Assembly (NCBI GenBank): GCA_900751785.1
Contig: CAADSM010000070.1
Location: 1-26,363 of the forward strand
Length of the DNA stretch: 26,363 nt
DNA from: Lachnospiraceae bacterium
GTDB taxonomy: Bacteria; Bacillota; Clostridia; Lachnospirales; Lachnospiraceae
Direction of reading: 5' to 3'
Shown here: in pieces, positions 1 to 8,450 of the stretch
Numbering within the stretch: position 1 is the first letter of the stretch
Layout of the letters: every line of letters starts with the position of its first letter
Translations under genes and position numbers: made by a program
The notes under the pieces: generated by a model
Database searches by the model: none
Told to the model about the DNA's origin: nothing
What the model saw: only the letters and a program-made list of their open reading frames with translations

Positions 1-134
1 TGGCGTAAGCTGCCATCAAACATCATATCTGTGATTTTCAAGGTTCAATCTGAGCCTATTTCTTAAGCTCCATTTTTTCATAACTCATTTGACACTACCC
101 GTTTTGTTTTTCTATATGAAATAAAATCCTATCA

Positions 135-167
135 GAATAAAAGAGCCTGCTCCCAGACCGCAGCTCA
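135..167 (-). terminator. possible terminator after speB
   Basis: Read on the minus strand, the arms GAGCTGC and GCAGGCTC can pair with one bulged base around a short loop, and TTTTATTCT follows. It lies just past the speB stop codon, so it would close the speA-speE-speB transcript. The stem is imperfect and the U tract is interrupted. I see nothing recognisable in the rest of bases 1-134. Confidence 0.4.
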
Positions 168-187
168 TATCCTCGTATTCCCGGCTC

Positions 188-1060
188 TCACCGGTCCAAA
201 GCTGCGATCAGCATCTCCCTGATGATCTTACACGCCGCGGCAGTAGACGCCCCGGTCGGGTCACACGGCGGACACAGCTCGTTTACATCACATCCGATCA
301 GGTTCACCTTCCCACACACTTCCGTCACCGCGCGCATCAGAGTCAGGAAATCCACGCCTCCCGGCTCTGGCGTCCCCGTCCCTGGAAATACAGACGGGTC
401 CATCACATCCAGGTCCACCGTAAAATAGACCGGCGCGTCTCCGATGCCTTCCAGCGCCTCCGAAAGTCCGTCCAGCCGGAACGGATGAAAGTCCGTATGC
501 CCGCTCTTCGCCCAGTCAAACTCCTGCTTTTCTCCGGACCTTATCCCGAACTGATGGATCCTGCCGTCTCCCAGCAGCTCCCAGCACCTGCGCATCACAC
601 ACGCATGGGACAGCTCCACTCCAAGGTAATCGGTCCTAAGATCCGTGTGGGCATCAAAGTGGATGATGTGAAGCTCGGGATACCGCTTCACCGCTGCCCG
701 GACGGCGCCGAGCGTCACGAGATGCTCCCCGCCGATCATAAACGTCAGCTTCCCATCGTCCAGGATCTGCGCCGCAGTCTCCTCGATCTGCGCCAGCACA
801 GCCTCTGAATTTCCGATCGCCAGCTCCAGGTCGCCGCAGTCATACACCATTCCCTCTGCCAGCTCCCTGTCCTGGTACGGGCTGTAAATCTCAAGCCCGT
901 AGGAATCATTCCGGATTGCCTGCCCGGCGAACCTGGTCCCCGGCCGGAACGAAGTCGTGGAATCAAAGGGCGCCCCGTACAGAACGATCCGCGCCTCCTC
1001 ATATTCCGCGTCACAGCCGATATAATTTACAACATTTTTCCACATCTTCTTATCTGCCAT
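188..1060 (-). CDS. speB: agmatinase / ureohydrolase family protein
   Basis: Predicted to hydrolyse agmatine to putrescine and urea in the cytoplasm, the second step of the arginine route to polyamines. The manganese-site signatures of the arginase/agmatinase family are all visible: GGEH, then FDAHTD, then TVDLDVMDP followed by PGTGTPEPGG. The open frame continues 26 codons upstream into speE, but I start at ATG 1060 (MADKKMWKN), which gives 290 aa, a normal length for the family. A GGAGGA lies about 14 bases upstream of this ATG, which is long; the alternative ATG (MWKRK) overlaps that GGAGGA and is unlikely. The gene overlaps the 3' end of speE by 11 bases, so the two are probably translationally coupled. 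Formiminoglutamase or guanidinobutyrase activity cannot be excluded from motifs, but the neighbouring speA and speE make agmatinase the best call. Confidence 0.9.
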   Translation of the reverse strand: MADKKMWKNVVNYIGCDAEYEEARIVLYGAPFDSTTSFRPGTRFAGQAIRNDSYGLEIYSPYQDRELAEGMVYDCGDLELAIGNSEAVLAQIEETAAQILDDGKLTFMIGGEHLVTLGAVRAAVKRYPELHIIHFDAHTDLRTDYLGVELSHACVMRRCWELLGDGRIHQFGIRSGEKQEFDWAKSGHTDFHPFRLDGLSEALEGIGDAPVYFTVDLDVMDPSVFPGTGTPEPGGVDFLTLMRAVTEVCGKVNLIGCDVNELCPPCDPTGASTAAACKIIREMLIAALDR

Positions 1061-1916
1061 CTTTCTTTTCCACATCCTCCAGAAGTTCTTCCACATACAC
1101 CGGCAGTGCGAACACGCCGGCATGGAGCCGCGGCTCATAATATTTCGTATGGATCCCCTTCAGCTTCCAGCCCACCTTGTCCAGGTCATCCAGGGGATGA
1201 TATTTCTTCGAGGCAAAACCAAACAGCCAGTGTCCCGACGGATAGGACGGGATATGCGCCTGGTAGACCCTGCAGATCGGAAACGTCTCAAGGATCCTCC
1301 TGTGCATCCGCTGGCACTGGAAAGCCTCCTCCGTGTAAAACGGACTCTCGTTCTGATTGATCATAATGCCGTCCTCGTGGAGCGCATTGTAGCAGTTCCC
1401 GTAGAACTCTTTTGTAAAAAGCCCCTCGCCCGCCCCGAACGGATTCGGGGAATCTATGATGATAAGATCATAGGCGTCGCCCTTGGAACGGATAAATCTC
1501 AGTCCGTCCTCGTGATAAATATTCACCCGGCTGTCCGTCAGGCTGTTCGCTATCTCCGGAATATATTTCCTGCACACCTCTACCAGGAGCGGATCCGGCT
1601 CCACCACATCGATCTGCTCGATGGTGTCATACTTGATCAGCTCGCGGACCACGCCGCCGTCGCCTCCGCCCACGACCAGCACCTGCTTCACATCCGGGTG
1701 CACCGCCATCGGCACATGCGTGATCATCTCATGATAAATGAACTCATCCCGCTCTGTGAGCATCAGGTCCCCGTCCACCACGAGGATCTTCCCGAAATCC
1801 TTCGACTCCAGCACATCGATCCTCTGCACCTCGCTCTGGGAACTGAAAAGCTGCTCTTCAATACGGATAGACAGCTTCACGCCATCCGTATGTATATCAG
1901 AAAACCACATCTCCAT
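1050..1916 (-). CDS. speE: spermidine synthase (aminopropyltransferase)
   Basis: Predicted to transfer an aminopropyl group from decarboxylated S-adenosylmethionine to putrescine. The 288-aa protein has the N-terminal beta domain with LTERDEFIYHEM (about residues 53-64), the nucleotide-binding VVGGGDGG motif (about 81-88) and the catalytic loop DSPNPFGAGEGLFTKEFY starting at D155. The first Asp of this loop (catalytic in characterised enzymes) is kept, but the second acidic position, usually DSxDP, is Asn158 here. It sits between speA and speB in one minus-strand operon, 43 bases after speA, and overlaps speB. No speD (SAM decarboxylase) is in the window, so the aminopropyl donor must come from a gene elsewhere. 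Confident family call; exact amine substrate less sure because of Asn158. Confidence 0.9.
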   Translation of the reverse strand: MEMWFSDIHTDGVKLSIRIEEQLFSSQSEVQRIDVLESKDFGKILVVDGDLMLTERDEFIYHEMITHVPMAVHPDVKQVLVVGGGDGGVVRELIKYDTIEQIDVVEPDPLLVEVCRKYIPEIANSLTDSRVNIYHEDGLRFIRSKGDAYDLIIIDSPNPFGAGEGLFTKEFYGNCYNALHEDGIMINQNESPFYTEEAFQCQRMHRRILETFPICRVYQAHIPSYPSGHWLFGFASKKYHPLDDLDKVGWKLKGIHTKYYEPRLHAGVFALPVYVEELLEDVEKKDGR

Positions 1917-1959
1917 CTTCTCTCACCTCTTTACTATCCTTTGTTCCGGCTTACAGCCG

Positions 1960-3417
1960 TCATTCTCTCTCCGTAAGTACATTCAGCCGCTCGATCCGCT
2001 CATCCTCGGGCCCCGTCATGGAACAGCCCTTCTCTTTTGCGTAAACGATATAGTTGATGATATCGTCTGTGATCTCCTCTCCAGGCGCCAGCACCGGGAT
2101 TCCCGGCGGATAGCACATGACGAACTCACTGCAGATCCTTCCTCTCGTCTCTTCCAGCGGGAGCGACTCCTTCTCCGCATAGAACGAATCCTGCGGAGTC
2201 ATGACCACCTTCGGAGAAATATACTCCTGGGAGAGCATTCCTGTCTTGTCCTTCTTATATCTCCGCTTCAGATCCGCCAGTGCAGTCACCAGGCGCTCCA
2301 CCTCGCGGATCCTGTCGCCTATGGACAGGTAGGCCAGGATATTGCCCAGATCGCCGAACTCGATCTGGATGTCGTATTCATCTCTCAATATATCATACAC
2401 CTCGATCCCCGCAAGACCGATATCAAGTGTATGGATGGACAGCTTAGTCGGGTCAAAATCATAGATGCTGTCCCCGTTTATCATCTCTCTGCCGAACGCA
2501 TAGTAATCGCCGATCCGGTTGATCTCCTCCCGCGCATAATCCGCCAGCGCGGTCACCGCCCGGAAGGACTCCTCTCCCCGCAGCGCCAGATTTCTTCTGG
2601 AAATGTCAAGGCTTGACAGCAGCAGATAAGAGCCGCTGGTCGTCTGCGTCAGATTGATGATCTGCCGTATATGCCCCGGATTCACGCCCTTTCCGGTCAG
2701 GAGAAAGGAGCTCTGCGTCAGGCTCCCGCCGGATTTGTGCATGCTGACGGATGCAATATCCGCTCCCGCCGCCATGGCAGATACCGGCAGATCCTTTCCG
2801 AAATAAAAGTGCGTCCCGTGAGCCTCGTCGGCCAGCACCAGCATCCCCTTCTCATGCGCCGCCTTCACGATCGCTTTCAGATCGGAACAGATACCGTAAT
2901 ACGTCGGATTGTTGACCAGGACAGCTACTGCGTCCGGGTTCTTCTCGATCGCGTCCAGCACGTCCTGCCGCCTCATGCCGAGGGAGATCCCCAGCTTCTG
3001 ATCCACGTCAGGATTGACATACACCGGTTTCGCCCCGCACAGCACCATGGCGTTGATGGCGCTCCGGTGGACATTTCTCGGCAGGATGATCTTGTCATTC
3101 TTTTTACAGCAGGACAGGATCATGGACTGGACCGCCGATGTGGTGCCTCCCACCATGAGGAAGGCATGATCCGCGCCGAACGCCTCTGCCGCCAGCTCCT
3201 CCGCCTCCTTGATCACAGATACCGGATGGCACAGATTGTCCAGAGGCTTCATGGAATTGACGTCGATACTGACGCACCGTTCTCCGAGGAGCTGCACGAG
3301 CTCCGGATTGCCCCTTCCATGCTTATGTCCCGGAACGTCGAAGGGAACGACCCGGTTTCTCCTGAAACGTTCCAGCGCCTCATAGATCGGCGCTCTTGTC
3401 TGAGATAATTTTTCCAT
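1960..3417 (-). CDS. speA: arginine decarboxylase (Orn/Lys/Arg decarboxylase family, PLP)
   Basis: A 485-aa PLP-dependent fold-type I decarboxylase of the short Firmicute kind. The N-terminus has the family start FDVPGHKHGRG (about residues 26-36). The cofactor region shows ADEAHGTHF (about 196-204) and the Schiff-base lysine in SMHKSGGSLTQSS (K228). The C-terminal domain has YPPGIPVLAPGE. Substrate (Arg, Lys or Orn) cannot be read from motifs; arginine is inferred because agmatinase is encoded two genes downstream. It starts at ATG 3417 behind GGAGG with 7-base spacing. The Shine-Dalgarno directly follows a U tract of a terminator-like hairpin, which suggests control by premature termination. 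First gene of speA-speE-speB. Confidence 0.9.
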   Translation of the reverse strand: MEKLSQTRAPIYEALERFRRNRVVPFDVPGHKHGRGNPELVQLLGERCVSIDVNSMKPLDNLCHPVSVIKEAEELAAEAFGADHAFLMVGGTTSAVQSMILSCCKKNDKIILPRNVHRSAINAMVLCGAKPVYVNPDVDQKLGISLGMRRQDVLDAIEKNPDAVAVLVNNPTYYGICSDLKAIVKAAHEKGMLVLADEAHGTHFYFGKDLPVSAMAAGADIASVSMHKSGGSLTQSSFLLTGKGVNPGHIRQIINLTQTTSGSYLLLSSLDISRRNLALRGEESFRAVTALADYAREEINRIGDYYAFGREMINGDSIYDFDPTKLSIHTLDIGLAGIEVYDILRDEYDIQIEFGDLGNILAYLSIGDRIREVERLVTALADLKRRYKKDKTGMLSQEYISPKVVMTPQDSFYAEKESLPLEETRGRICSEFVMCYPPGIPVLAPGEEITDDIINYIVYAKEKGCSMTGPEDERIERLNVLTERE

Positions 3418-3429
3418 TCCAAAACCTCC

Positions 3430-3472
3430 AAAAAAACACAGGTACTAGGTGCATGCGCGCCCGTCCTGTGTT
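3430..3472 (-). terminator. terminator-like hairpin in the speA leader (attenuator candidate)
   Basis: On the minus strand the arms AACACAGG (3472-3465) and CCTGTGTT (3442-3435) pair perfectly over 8 bp around a 22-base loop, followed at once by a run of seven T (3436-3430). The GGAGG ribosome site of speA begins at the next base. No gene ends upstream within 300 bases, so this is a leader terminator rather than the end of an operon. It would make speA expression depend on antitermination. Confidence 0.6.
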
Positions 3473-3476
3473 CCTG

Positions 3477-3494
3477 TCACATATATCTTATCCT
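3477..3494 (-). promoter_or_regulatory. start-stop codon pair with ribosome site ahead of the speA attenuator
   Basis: On the minus strand AGGA (3494-3491), 8 bases, then ATG (3482-3480) directly followed by TGA (3479-3477). The first base of the terminator stem lies 10 bases after the A of this ATG, so a ribosome held on the start-stop pair would cover the 5' arm. The arrangement is seen; the regulatory role is inference. Start-stop pairs of this size arise by chance, hence moderate confidence. Confidence 0.35.
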
Positions 3495-3551
3495 GTTGAA
3501 ATCTTCTCTGATCTTCGTTCTACAGTTAAAACAGATATTGGGGTTAGAGTC

Positions 3552-3560
3552 TATATAGCA
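3552..3560 (-). promoter_or_regulatory. speA: candidate extended -10 promoter for speA operon
   Basis: On the minus strand TGCTATATA matches an extended -10 (TGn plus TATATA). No convincing -35 lies 17 bases upstream. Initiation near 3545 would give a leader of about 125 bases containing the start-stop pair and the hairpin. Confidence 0.3.
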
Positions 3561-3791
3561 AATATTTTTACTTTTACTACTCTTATTGACCGTTTCACAA
3601 GTTGCGTATGCGTACCATGCACACCGGTTATAAAGTAACCAACTTATAAAATTAGAGTTTCTCACTCAATCAATAATGCAGCTTGCCGCCGCGTAAAATA
3701 TTTGCATGGAGAACTTTCCATATACCTGTTTCCATACATTGGGTATGGTAACATAAAAAATTATATTTTACAAGATTTTTTGTATAAAAGG
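3561..3791. other. AT-rich intergenic stretch with no gene seen
   Basis: This stretch lies between the heparinase-family stop and the speA leader. A weak CCATAC/GTATGG hairpin is present near 3724-3743 but has no U tract, so I do not call it a terminator. No convincing coding region was found: the one minus-strand frame here lacks a ribosome site. Confidence 0.4.
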
Positions 3792-5804
3792 TTACCACGC
3801 CAGGATCTCTCCCGTTATCACCTCATCCTTCTCTTCCGACCGGTCAAACAGGACTGCCTTTCCGTGTCCCAGGCAGTTCTCCCAGCTCAGGATATCTGTC
3901 GGCGTCATCACCTCCTGATGGCACAGGAACAGGATGTACTCCCGCTCGCCCTGCGTGATCCTGAGGCCTTCCGCCTTCTGCGGATCAAGGAAATCCTGCG
4001 CGGTCTGCGAGTAAAGCCGGATCTGCTCGACCTTGACCGGAGCCGCCTTCCCTTTCTCGCCGCCGTTGATCACCGTGATCTTTCCGCAGTTCTCTGTTCC
4101 CTGTAATCTGCCTATATAGGTCTGATTCGGATGCTTTTCATTATAGAAGCTGGACTGCTCTGTCTCCTCGATCCTGCCTTCTTCCTCTGCTCCGAGGAAC
4201 TGAATATATGCCTCCATCTCATCTCCGGTAAAGCGGATCATCCCGTTCTCCAGCAGTTCTGCACTGCCGTGCCCGCTGAAATGGAGGAGACTGTCATACG
4301 TATGCTCCCAATGCGCGAGGAACCGGTCCACTATGATATAGATATCCGGCTTGATCCACACGATCTTCCGGTTCACGATCACGTCACGGACCCAGAATCC
4401 GAAATGCGTGCCTTCCACAAAAGCCGCTTTTTTCCCGTCAAAGAACTGCTGCTTCGCGCAGGTGCATAAATTCCTGTAGGTCCAGGAATCCGTACACTCC
4501 GAGAAACCTCTTCCATCCACAAGAGTGACATTGTGCGCTTCCGCCTCCTTCAGACGGTACCGTTCGTCACAGTCCACATAGGTATAACGGCCGGAGTCGA
4601 CCAGCACATCCTCCCCATGGATCACCAGATCCACATGGAGCTTATCCGCGTGGCCGTGCCCGCCGCCTGTATGCCCGCAGTGGAAATGAAGGAGACTGTC
4701 CTTCTCCGACCAGCCGCTGCGGAGATAGTAGTTGCCGCCGAAGGCAAGCTCAGCGGAAACGAAATCCGGCTGCTGCGCCTTCATCGCCTCATACTCAAGG
4801 CATGCCGTCCAGCCGAACTTCCATGCATTGTCATGATCAAGCCGGCTGTACCCTCCTGATTTCAGCACGCCGTCTTTTAACAGATATGCCCCCGCCGTGA
4901 TCAGATCTCTCAGGTCTGTGGCGTCGCTGTCGCCCTGGGCAAACTGCGTGTGGTCCGGTTTCTTCCATTTGTAATCTGTATACGCCATCTTCCTCACGGT
5001 ATCCCGAAAGACTGCCGGCAGCTCAACGCCTGCCCGCTCCCCATACCAGAGCGCTGTGAGATAGCACTGATAAACCTCATTGTGGTACATCGGCGACTGT
5101 TCCCACTGCATCCCGTCCTCAAGCACCTGTACTGCGGCCGCATCCCGGAGCCGCTTCACAGCAGTCTCAAGACATTGCTCCGAATCCGGCAGCACCAGAG
5201 AGAAGAGCAGGAGCCCGCACGCCTCGATGACGCCCCAGTTGCTGATGTACTTGTGGGGCTGAAAGTTCTCCATGAGCCTCTTCTGATGTCTTCTCATGGA
5301 TGCCTCTGCCTTCTCCAGGAAGGCTTCATCCACAGCACTGCTCTGCGAGATATCTGCCAGCGCACGGAGCCACATCTCCGCGCGCATGCCTGTCTCAAGG
5401 GTCCTCCACGGTCCCTGCGCTCCCTCTTCCACTGAGCTGTTCCTGTCGATCCAGTCGCTCAGAAGACGCACACAGTTCTCCGCATACTTTTCATTTCCAG
5501 TCATTCTGTATGCCTGCGCAAGGCAGAGCAGGAACCGATGCCTGTTAAACTGCCACACAAACTCCGGATCGCCCCAGGGCACCAGACTCCAGTCGATCTC
5601 ATCCTGGAAATGGACCGGCTCCCATGTCCTCTCCATATCCCAGCGAAAGTCAAAAAGAAATGTATTCTCACATGCGTCTTCCGCCGTCTTCATCACATGG
5701 GCCGCATCCTCGGGCCAGTATTCCCTGCAGTATTCTATCACCTTCTGCGCATTCTCTGTTCCAAATATTCTGTCTGCCTTCTGAAGCCATTCCGGTTTTC
5801 TCAT
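3792..5804 (-). CDS. heparinase II/III-family polysaccharide lyase-like protein
   Basis: A 670-aa protein of the heparinase II/III type: an N-terminal alpha-helical toroid (about residues 1-330) and a C-terminal beta-sandwich. Typical catalytic-region motifs are visible: EQSPMYHNEVYQCY (about 235-248, with the Tyr-His pair), GHTGGGHGHADKLHVDL (about 377-393), VDSGRYTY and HNVTLVDG (His about 424). Family members cleave uronic-acid-containing polysaccharides such as glycosaminoglycans or alginate; the substrate cannot be read here. No signal peptide is seen at the N-terminus (MRKPEWLQKADR), so action on imported oligosaccharides in the cytoplasm is likely. It starts 7 bases after the large sensor kinase stop codon, with AAGGAG about 11 bases upstream of ATG, so it belongs to that operon. 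No transporter or other glycan gene is nearby. Confidence 0.8.
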   Translation of the reverse strand: MRKPEWLQKADRIFGTENAQKVIEYCREYWPEDAAHVMKTAEDACENTFLFDFRWDMERTWEPVHFQDEIDWSLVPWGDPEFVWQFNRHRFLLCLAQAYRMTGNEKYAENCVRLLSDWIDRNSSVEEGAQGPWRTLETGMRAEMWLRALADISQSSAVDEAFLEKAEASMRRHQKRLMENFQPHKYISNWGVIEACGLLLFSLVLPDSEQCLETAVKRLRDAAAVQVLEDGMQWEQSPMYHNEVYQCYLTALWYGERAGVELPAVFRDTVRKMAYTDYKWKKPDHTQFAQGDSDATDLRDLITAGAYLLKDGVLKSGGYSRLDHDNAWKFGWTACLEYEAMKAQQPDFVSAELAFGGNYYLRSGWSEKDSLLHFHCGHTGGGHGHADKLHVDLVIHGEDVLVDSGRYTYVDCDERYRLKEAEAHNVTLVDGRGFSECTDSWTYRNLCTCAKQQFFDGKKAAFVEGTHFGFWVRDVIVNRKIVWIKPDIYIIVDRFLAHWEHTYDSLLHFSGHGSAELLENGMIRFTGDEMEAYIQFLGAEEEGRIEETEQSSFYNEKHPNQTYIGRLQGTENCGKITVINGGEKGKAAPVKVEQIRLYSQTAQDFLDPQKAEGLRITQGEREYILFLCHQEVMTPTDILSWENCLGHGKAVLFDRSEEKDEVITGEILAW

Positions 5805-5811
5805 TATTTTA

Positions 5812-8418
5812 TTATCTCCTTACCCGTGGGAATCTGATATTCACTCTGAACAGATCCCCGTCTAAATATAATTCAAATCTGCCCCCCTGCATCTCGGTGA
5901 GGCTCTTCGCGATCGAAAGTCCAAGTCCGCTTCCTTCCGTACTCCGCGAAATGTCGCCCCGGATAAATCTCTCCGTCAGCTCATCTGCTGAGATATTGAG
6001 CTGCTGTTCCGAGACATTTTTCAGAGAAAAGCTGACGCTCTCCTCGTCCACGCCGAGATCCGCATATACTCTTGTGCCCGGCATGGCATATTTTGCCGCA
6101 TTCCCGAAAATATTTTCCAGGACTCTCCACATCCGCCGTCCGTCTACATGGATCACAGCCGGCTCTTCCGGAAGGTTCACCACCACGCTCAGATTCCTTG
6201 CCGTGAACTTCTCAGCGAACTCGCCCTCCGTCTGCTGGATCATCTCTGAGAGATCCACATCCATATACTCAAGGACGATGTTGCCGCTGCTCACCTTCGA
6301 AGCCTCGACCACATCTTCCGTCAGCGTCTTAAGCCGCTGCGCCTTTGCCTCAAGGATATCCAGATATCCCCGGATCTTCGGGTCCTGGATGTTCTCCCGC
6401 TTCAGGATATCAACGTAATTGATGATCGAAGTAAGCGGCGTCTTGATGTCGTGGGATACGTTCGTGATCAGATCCGTCTTAAGCCGCTCATTTCTCATGC
6501 CTTCCTCGACCGCCTTGTTCAGGCCTCCGCCGATATCATTGAGCTGCTCGGCCAGCTTCCGGTTCGATCCCTTCAGGCCTCCCAGCGGGACCTTGTAGTT
6601 CATATTTCCCGATGCGATCTCCTCGATGCCCTTCTTCAGCCGTCCCTTTGCCACCGCGCTGCTAAGCACCAGGTAGATCACTGCGATATCCGCCGCCAGC
6701 ATGAGCAGGATGAACATGGAGCTTCCGCCTGACGCAAGCGCCAGCCACTGTATGATGACAAATATGCCTGTCACGATCCCCGCCCTCGTCGTCACCGAAC
6801 GCTCGCTGAGCACGGTCGAACCGAAAGAGATCACCATTCTGCATACACTGTCCGCCCAGAGCCGTTTTCCTTTGATCCGCTTCACCAGGCTGAGATAGCC
6901 CAGGAAGAAGCAGGCAAATGTAAACAGCCCGTACAGGAACAACGCCGTTATGTCAAAAAGGCTGAACATGTTCGTGAACATTCCGCTGTAATAGATGACC
7001 GGACCTTCATACAGGACTGCCTCATTATAATATGCTGCGGCCGTATCTGTAAACTGTGAAACTGAACCGATCCCGTTTTCCACCGACAGGAAAAGTACTG
7101 TGCCCAAGCCCCACACGCCGATCACGATAAGCGCTGCAATCTCTGTCTTCCACCGATCAAATGAGGTCAGCCGGAGTGCGTTATCTTTTTCACTTCGTCC
7201 CGCTGCCAGCGTCAGCCAGATCGTTGAGATCAGGAACAAAAGCCCCGCCGCAACCGCCAGGATCAGAGAATTTCTCAGGAACGGGGCATTCTGGTCATAG
7301 TTCTGTTTTCCCTCATAAAATTGATCCTGGATCGGAAAATCTGCATCCACGGCCACCGCAAGAATGCTGTTGAAATTCCTTCTATTCTCGTAGGTCCTCA
7401 CTGTATCCCACTCGTTCGATACAGAAATGCTCATATTCGTCTCAAAATCGCTGAGTTTTGGGTATACGACCATATATTTCACGGAATCTCCCGCTTTCAT
7501 CTCCGCGATGTTGTCCTCAGCCTTCTCATAATCCTGATATTCTCCCTTGTTTGTCTGGACCTTCTTCGTGTCCTCATTGATGTACAGATAGGTGAAATTC
7601 GTATTTCCTTCCGTCAGATAAGCCCATCCGCTCTGATAGGTCTGGATGTCCGAATAAATACTGCTCAGCACTGTTGCAAGATTGTCATAAATGATCGAGA
7701 GCTTGCCATTGAGCTGTGGATTCTCATTCACGATCTGCAGCAGATTCTCTGCTCCGTCCGGCGCATATTTTTCGCGGAGTGATTCCCCGAAATTCCAGCA
7801 GTCTGTATACACAACATCCCCCTCGCTGTTTAGGATCTGGAAATCATACTGTCCGGATGTCGTATATTCCCCATTTTCAAGTCCTTCCAGAAACTGATCC
7901 GGGTTAGCGCCGTCCATGACAAGGACCAGCTGTTCGTTGTTTAATAATGCAAGAAAATCGCTCAGATAATAGTAATAATAGCTGCCATCCGCCCGCTCAC
8001 AGACGATCACGCTGTTATCGTCATAGAGCGTGCCTTCGCCGCTGTTGTAATCCTCACTCCAGTTCTCCAGCTCTTCCAGCGTGTAAGCGACTCCGGAGGA
8101 ATTCTCCCCGCTTATGCTCCCGTTTTTGGAATACTCCATCACATCGACAAGTTTGTCAGCATTATATGCCCCGTCCGTCTCGAACATTTTCTCGAGGCGT
8201 ATCCGTTCCATCACCTGCACCATCATGCTCTGCACCATGGAGTTGAAGTCCTCCGACTCTTCAAACGGCTGTCCGGCCAGCTTCCACACCTCCACCGGAT
8301 TCGCCGTTCCGGCTAGTGTCAGGGCGCCAAGCAGATTCGTGGTCATCATGGCCCCACTGATGATCGCCACGGCGAGCAGCACCGCCTTGACGACTGTCTT
8401 CCTATACCACTTTTTCAT
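5812..8418 (-). CDS. large membrane sensor histidine kinase
   Basis: An 868-aa kinase. I start at ATG 8418 (MKKWYRKTVVKAV) because AAAGGAG lies just upstream; the open frame extends 12 codons further. Order of parts: one N-terminal membrane segment (about 10-33); an extracellular region of about 340 residues with many Tyr and Asn; a block of membrane helices (about 382-408, 427-445, 487-512, 546-590); a short HAMP-like linker ending EIASGNMNYKV; a HisKA domain with phospho-acceptor His656 in TNVSHDIKTPLTS; and a HATPase domain with FGNAAKYA and GSGLGLSIAK. The large sensor region is unlike VanS (a much smaller kinase), so a direct role in glycopeptide sensing is doubtful. It follows its response regulator with a gap of about 32 bases and precedes the heparinase-family gene. 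Confidence 0.85.
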   Translation of the reverse strand: MKKWYRKTVVKAVLLAVAIISGAMMTTNLLGALTLAGTANPVEVWKLAGQPFEESEDFNSMVQSMMVQVMERIRLEKMFETDGAYNADKLVDVMEYSKNGSISGENSSGVAYTLEELENWSEDYNSGEGTLYDDNSVIVCERADGSYYYYYLSDFLALLNNEQLVLVMDGANPDQFLEGLENGEYTTSGQYDFQILNSEGDVVYTDCWNFGESLREKYAPDGAENLLQIVNENPQLNGKLSIIYDNLATVLSSIYSDIQTYQSGWAYLTEGNTNFTYLYINEDTKKVQTNKGEYQDYEKAEDNIAEMKAGDSVKYMVVYPKLSDFETNMSISVSNEWDTVRTYENRRNFNSILAVAVDADFPIQDQFYEGKQNYDQNAPFLRNSLILAVAAGLLFLISTIWLTLAAGRSEKDNALRLTSFDRWKTEIAALIVIGVWGLGTVLFLSVENGIGSVSQFTDTAAAYYNEAVLYEGPVIYYSGMFTNMFSLFDITALFLYGLFTFACFFLGYLSLVKRIKGKRLWADSVCRMVISFGSTVLSERSVTTRAGIVTGIFVIIQWLALASGGSSMFILLMLAADIAVIYLVLSSAVAKGRLKKGIEEIASGNMNYKVPLGGLKGSNRKLAEQLNDIGGGLNKAVEEGMRNERLKTDLITNVSHDIKTPLTSIINYVDILKRENIQDPKIRGYLDILEAKAQRLKTLTEDVVEASKVSSGNIVLEYMDVDLSEMIQQTEGEFAEKFTARNLSVVVNLPEEPAVIHVDGRRMWRVLENIFGNAAKYAMPGTRVYADLGVDEESVSFSLKNVSEQQLNISADELTERFIRGDISRSTEGSGLGLSIAKSLTEMQGGRFELYLDGDLFRVNIRFPRVRR

Positions 8419-8450
8419 GCAACTCCTTTCCGGTGTTCCCTGATAAAGGA

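Noticed and set aside
1122..1976. Long plus-strand frame opposite speE
   Set aside because: It is the antisense shadow of speE, with no ribosome site and no recognisable motif.
3477..3665. A 62-codon minus-strand frame in the speA leader as a leader peptide
   Set aside because: It starts at GTG with no ribosome site and shows no codon or residue bias typical of leader peptides.
3724..3745. Terminator for the heparinase-family gene
   Set aside because: The hairpin has only 6 bp and no U tract on the minus strand.
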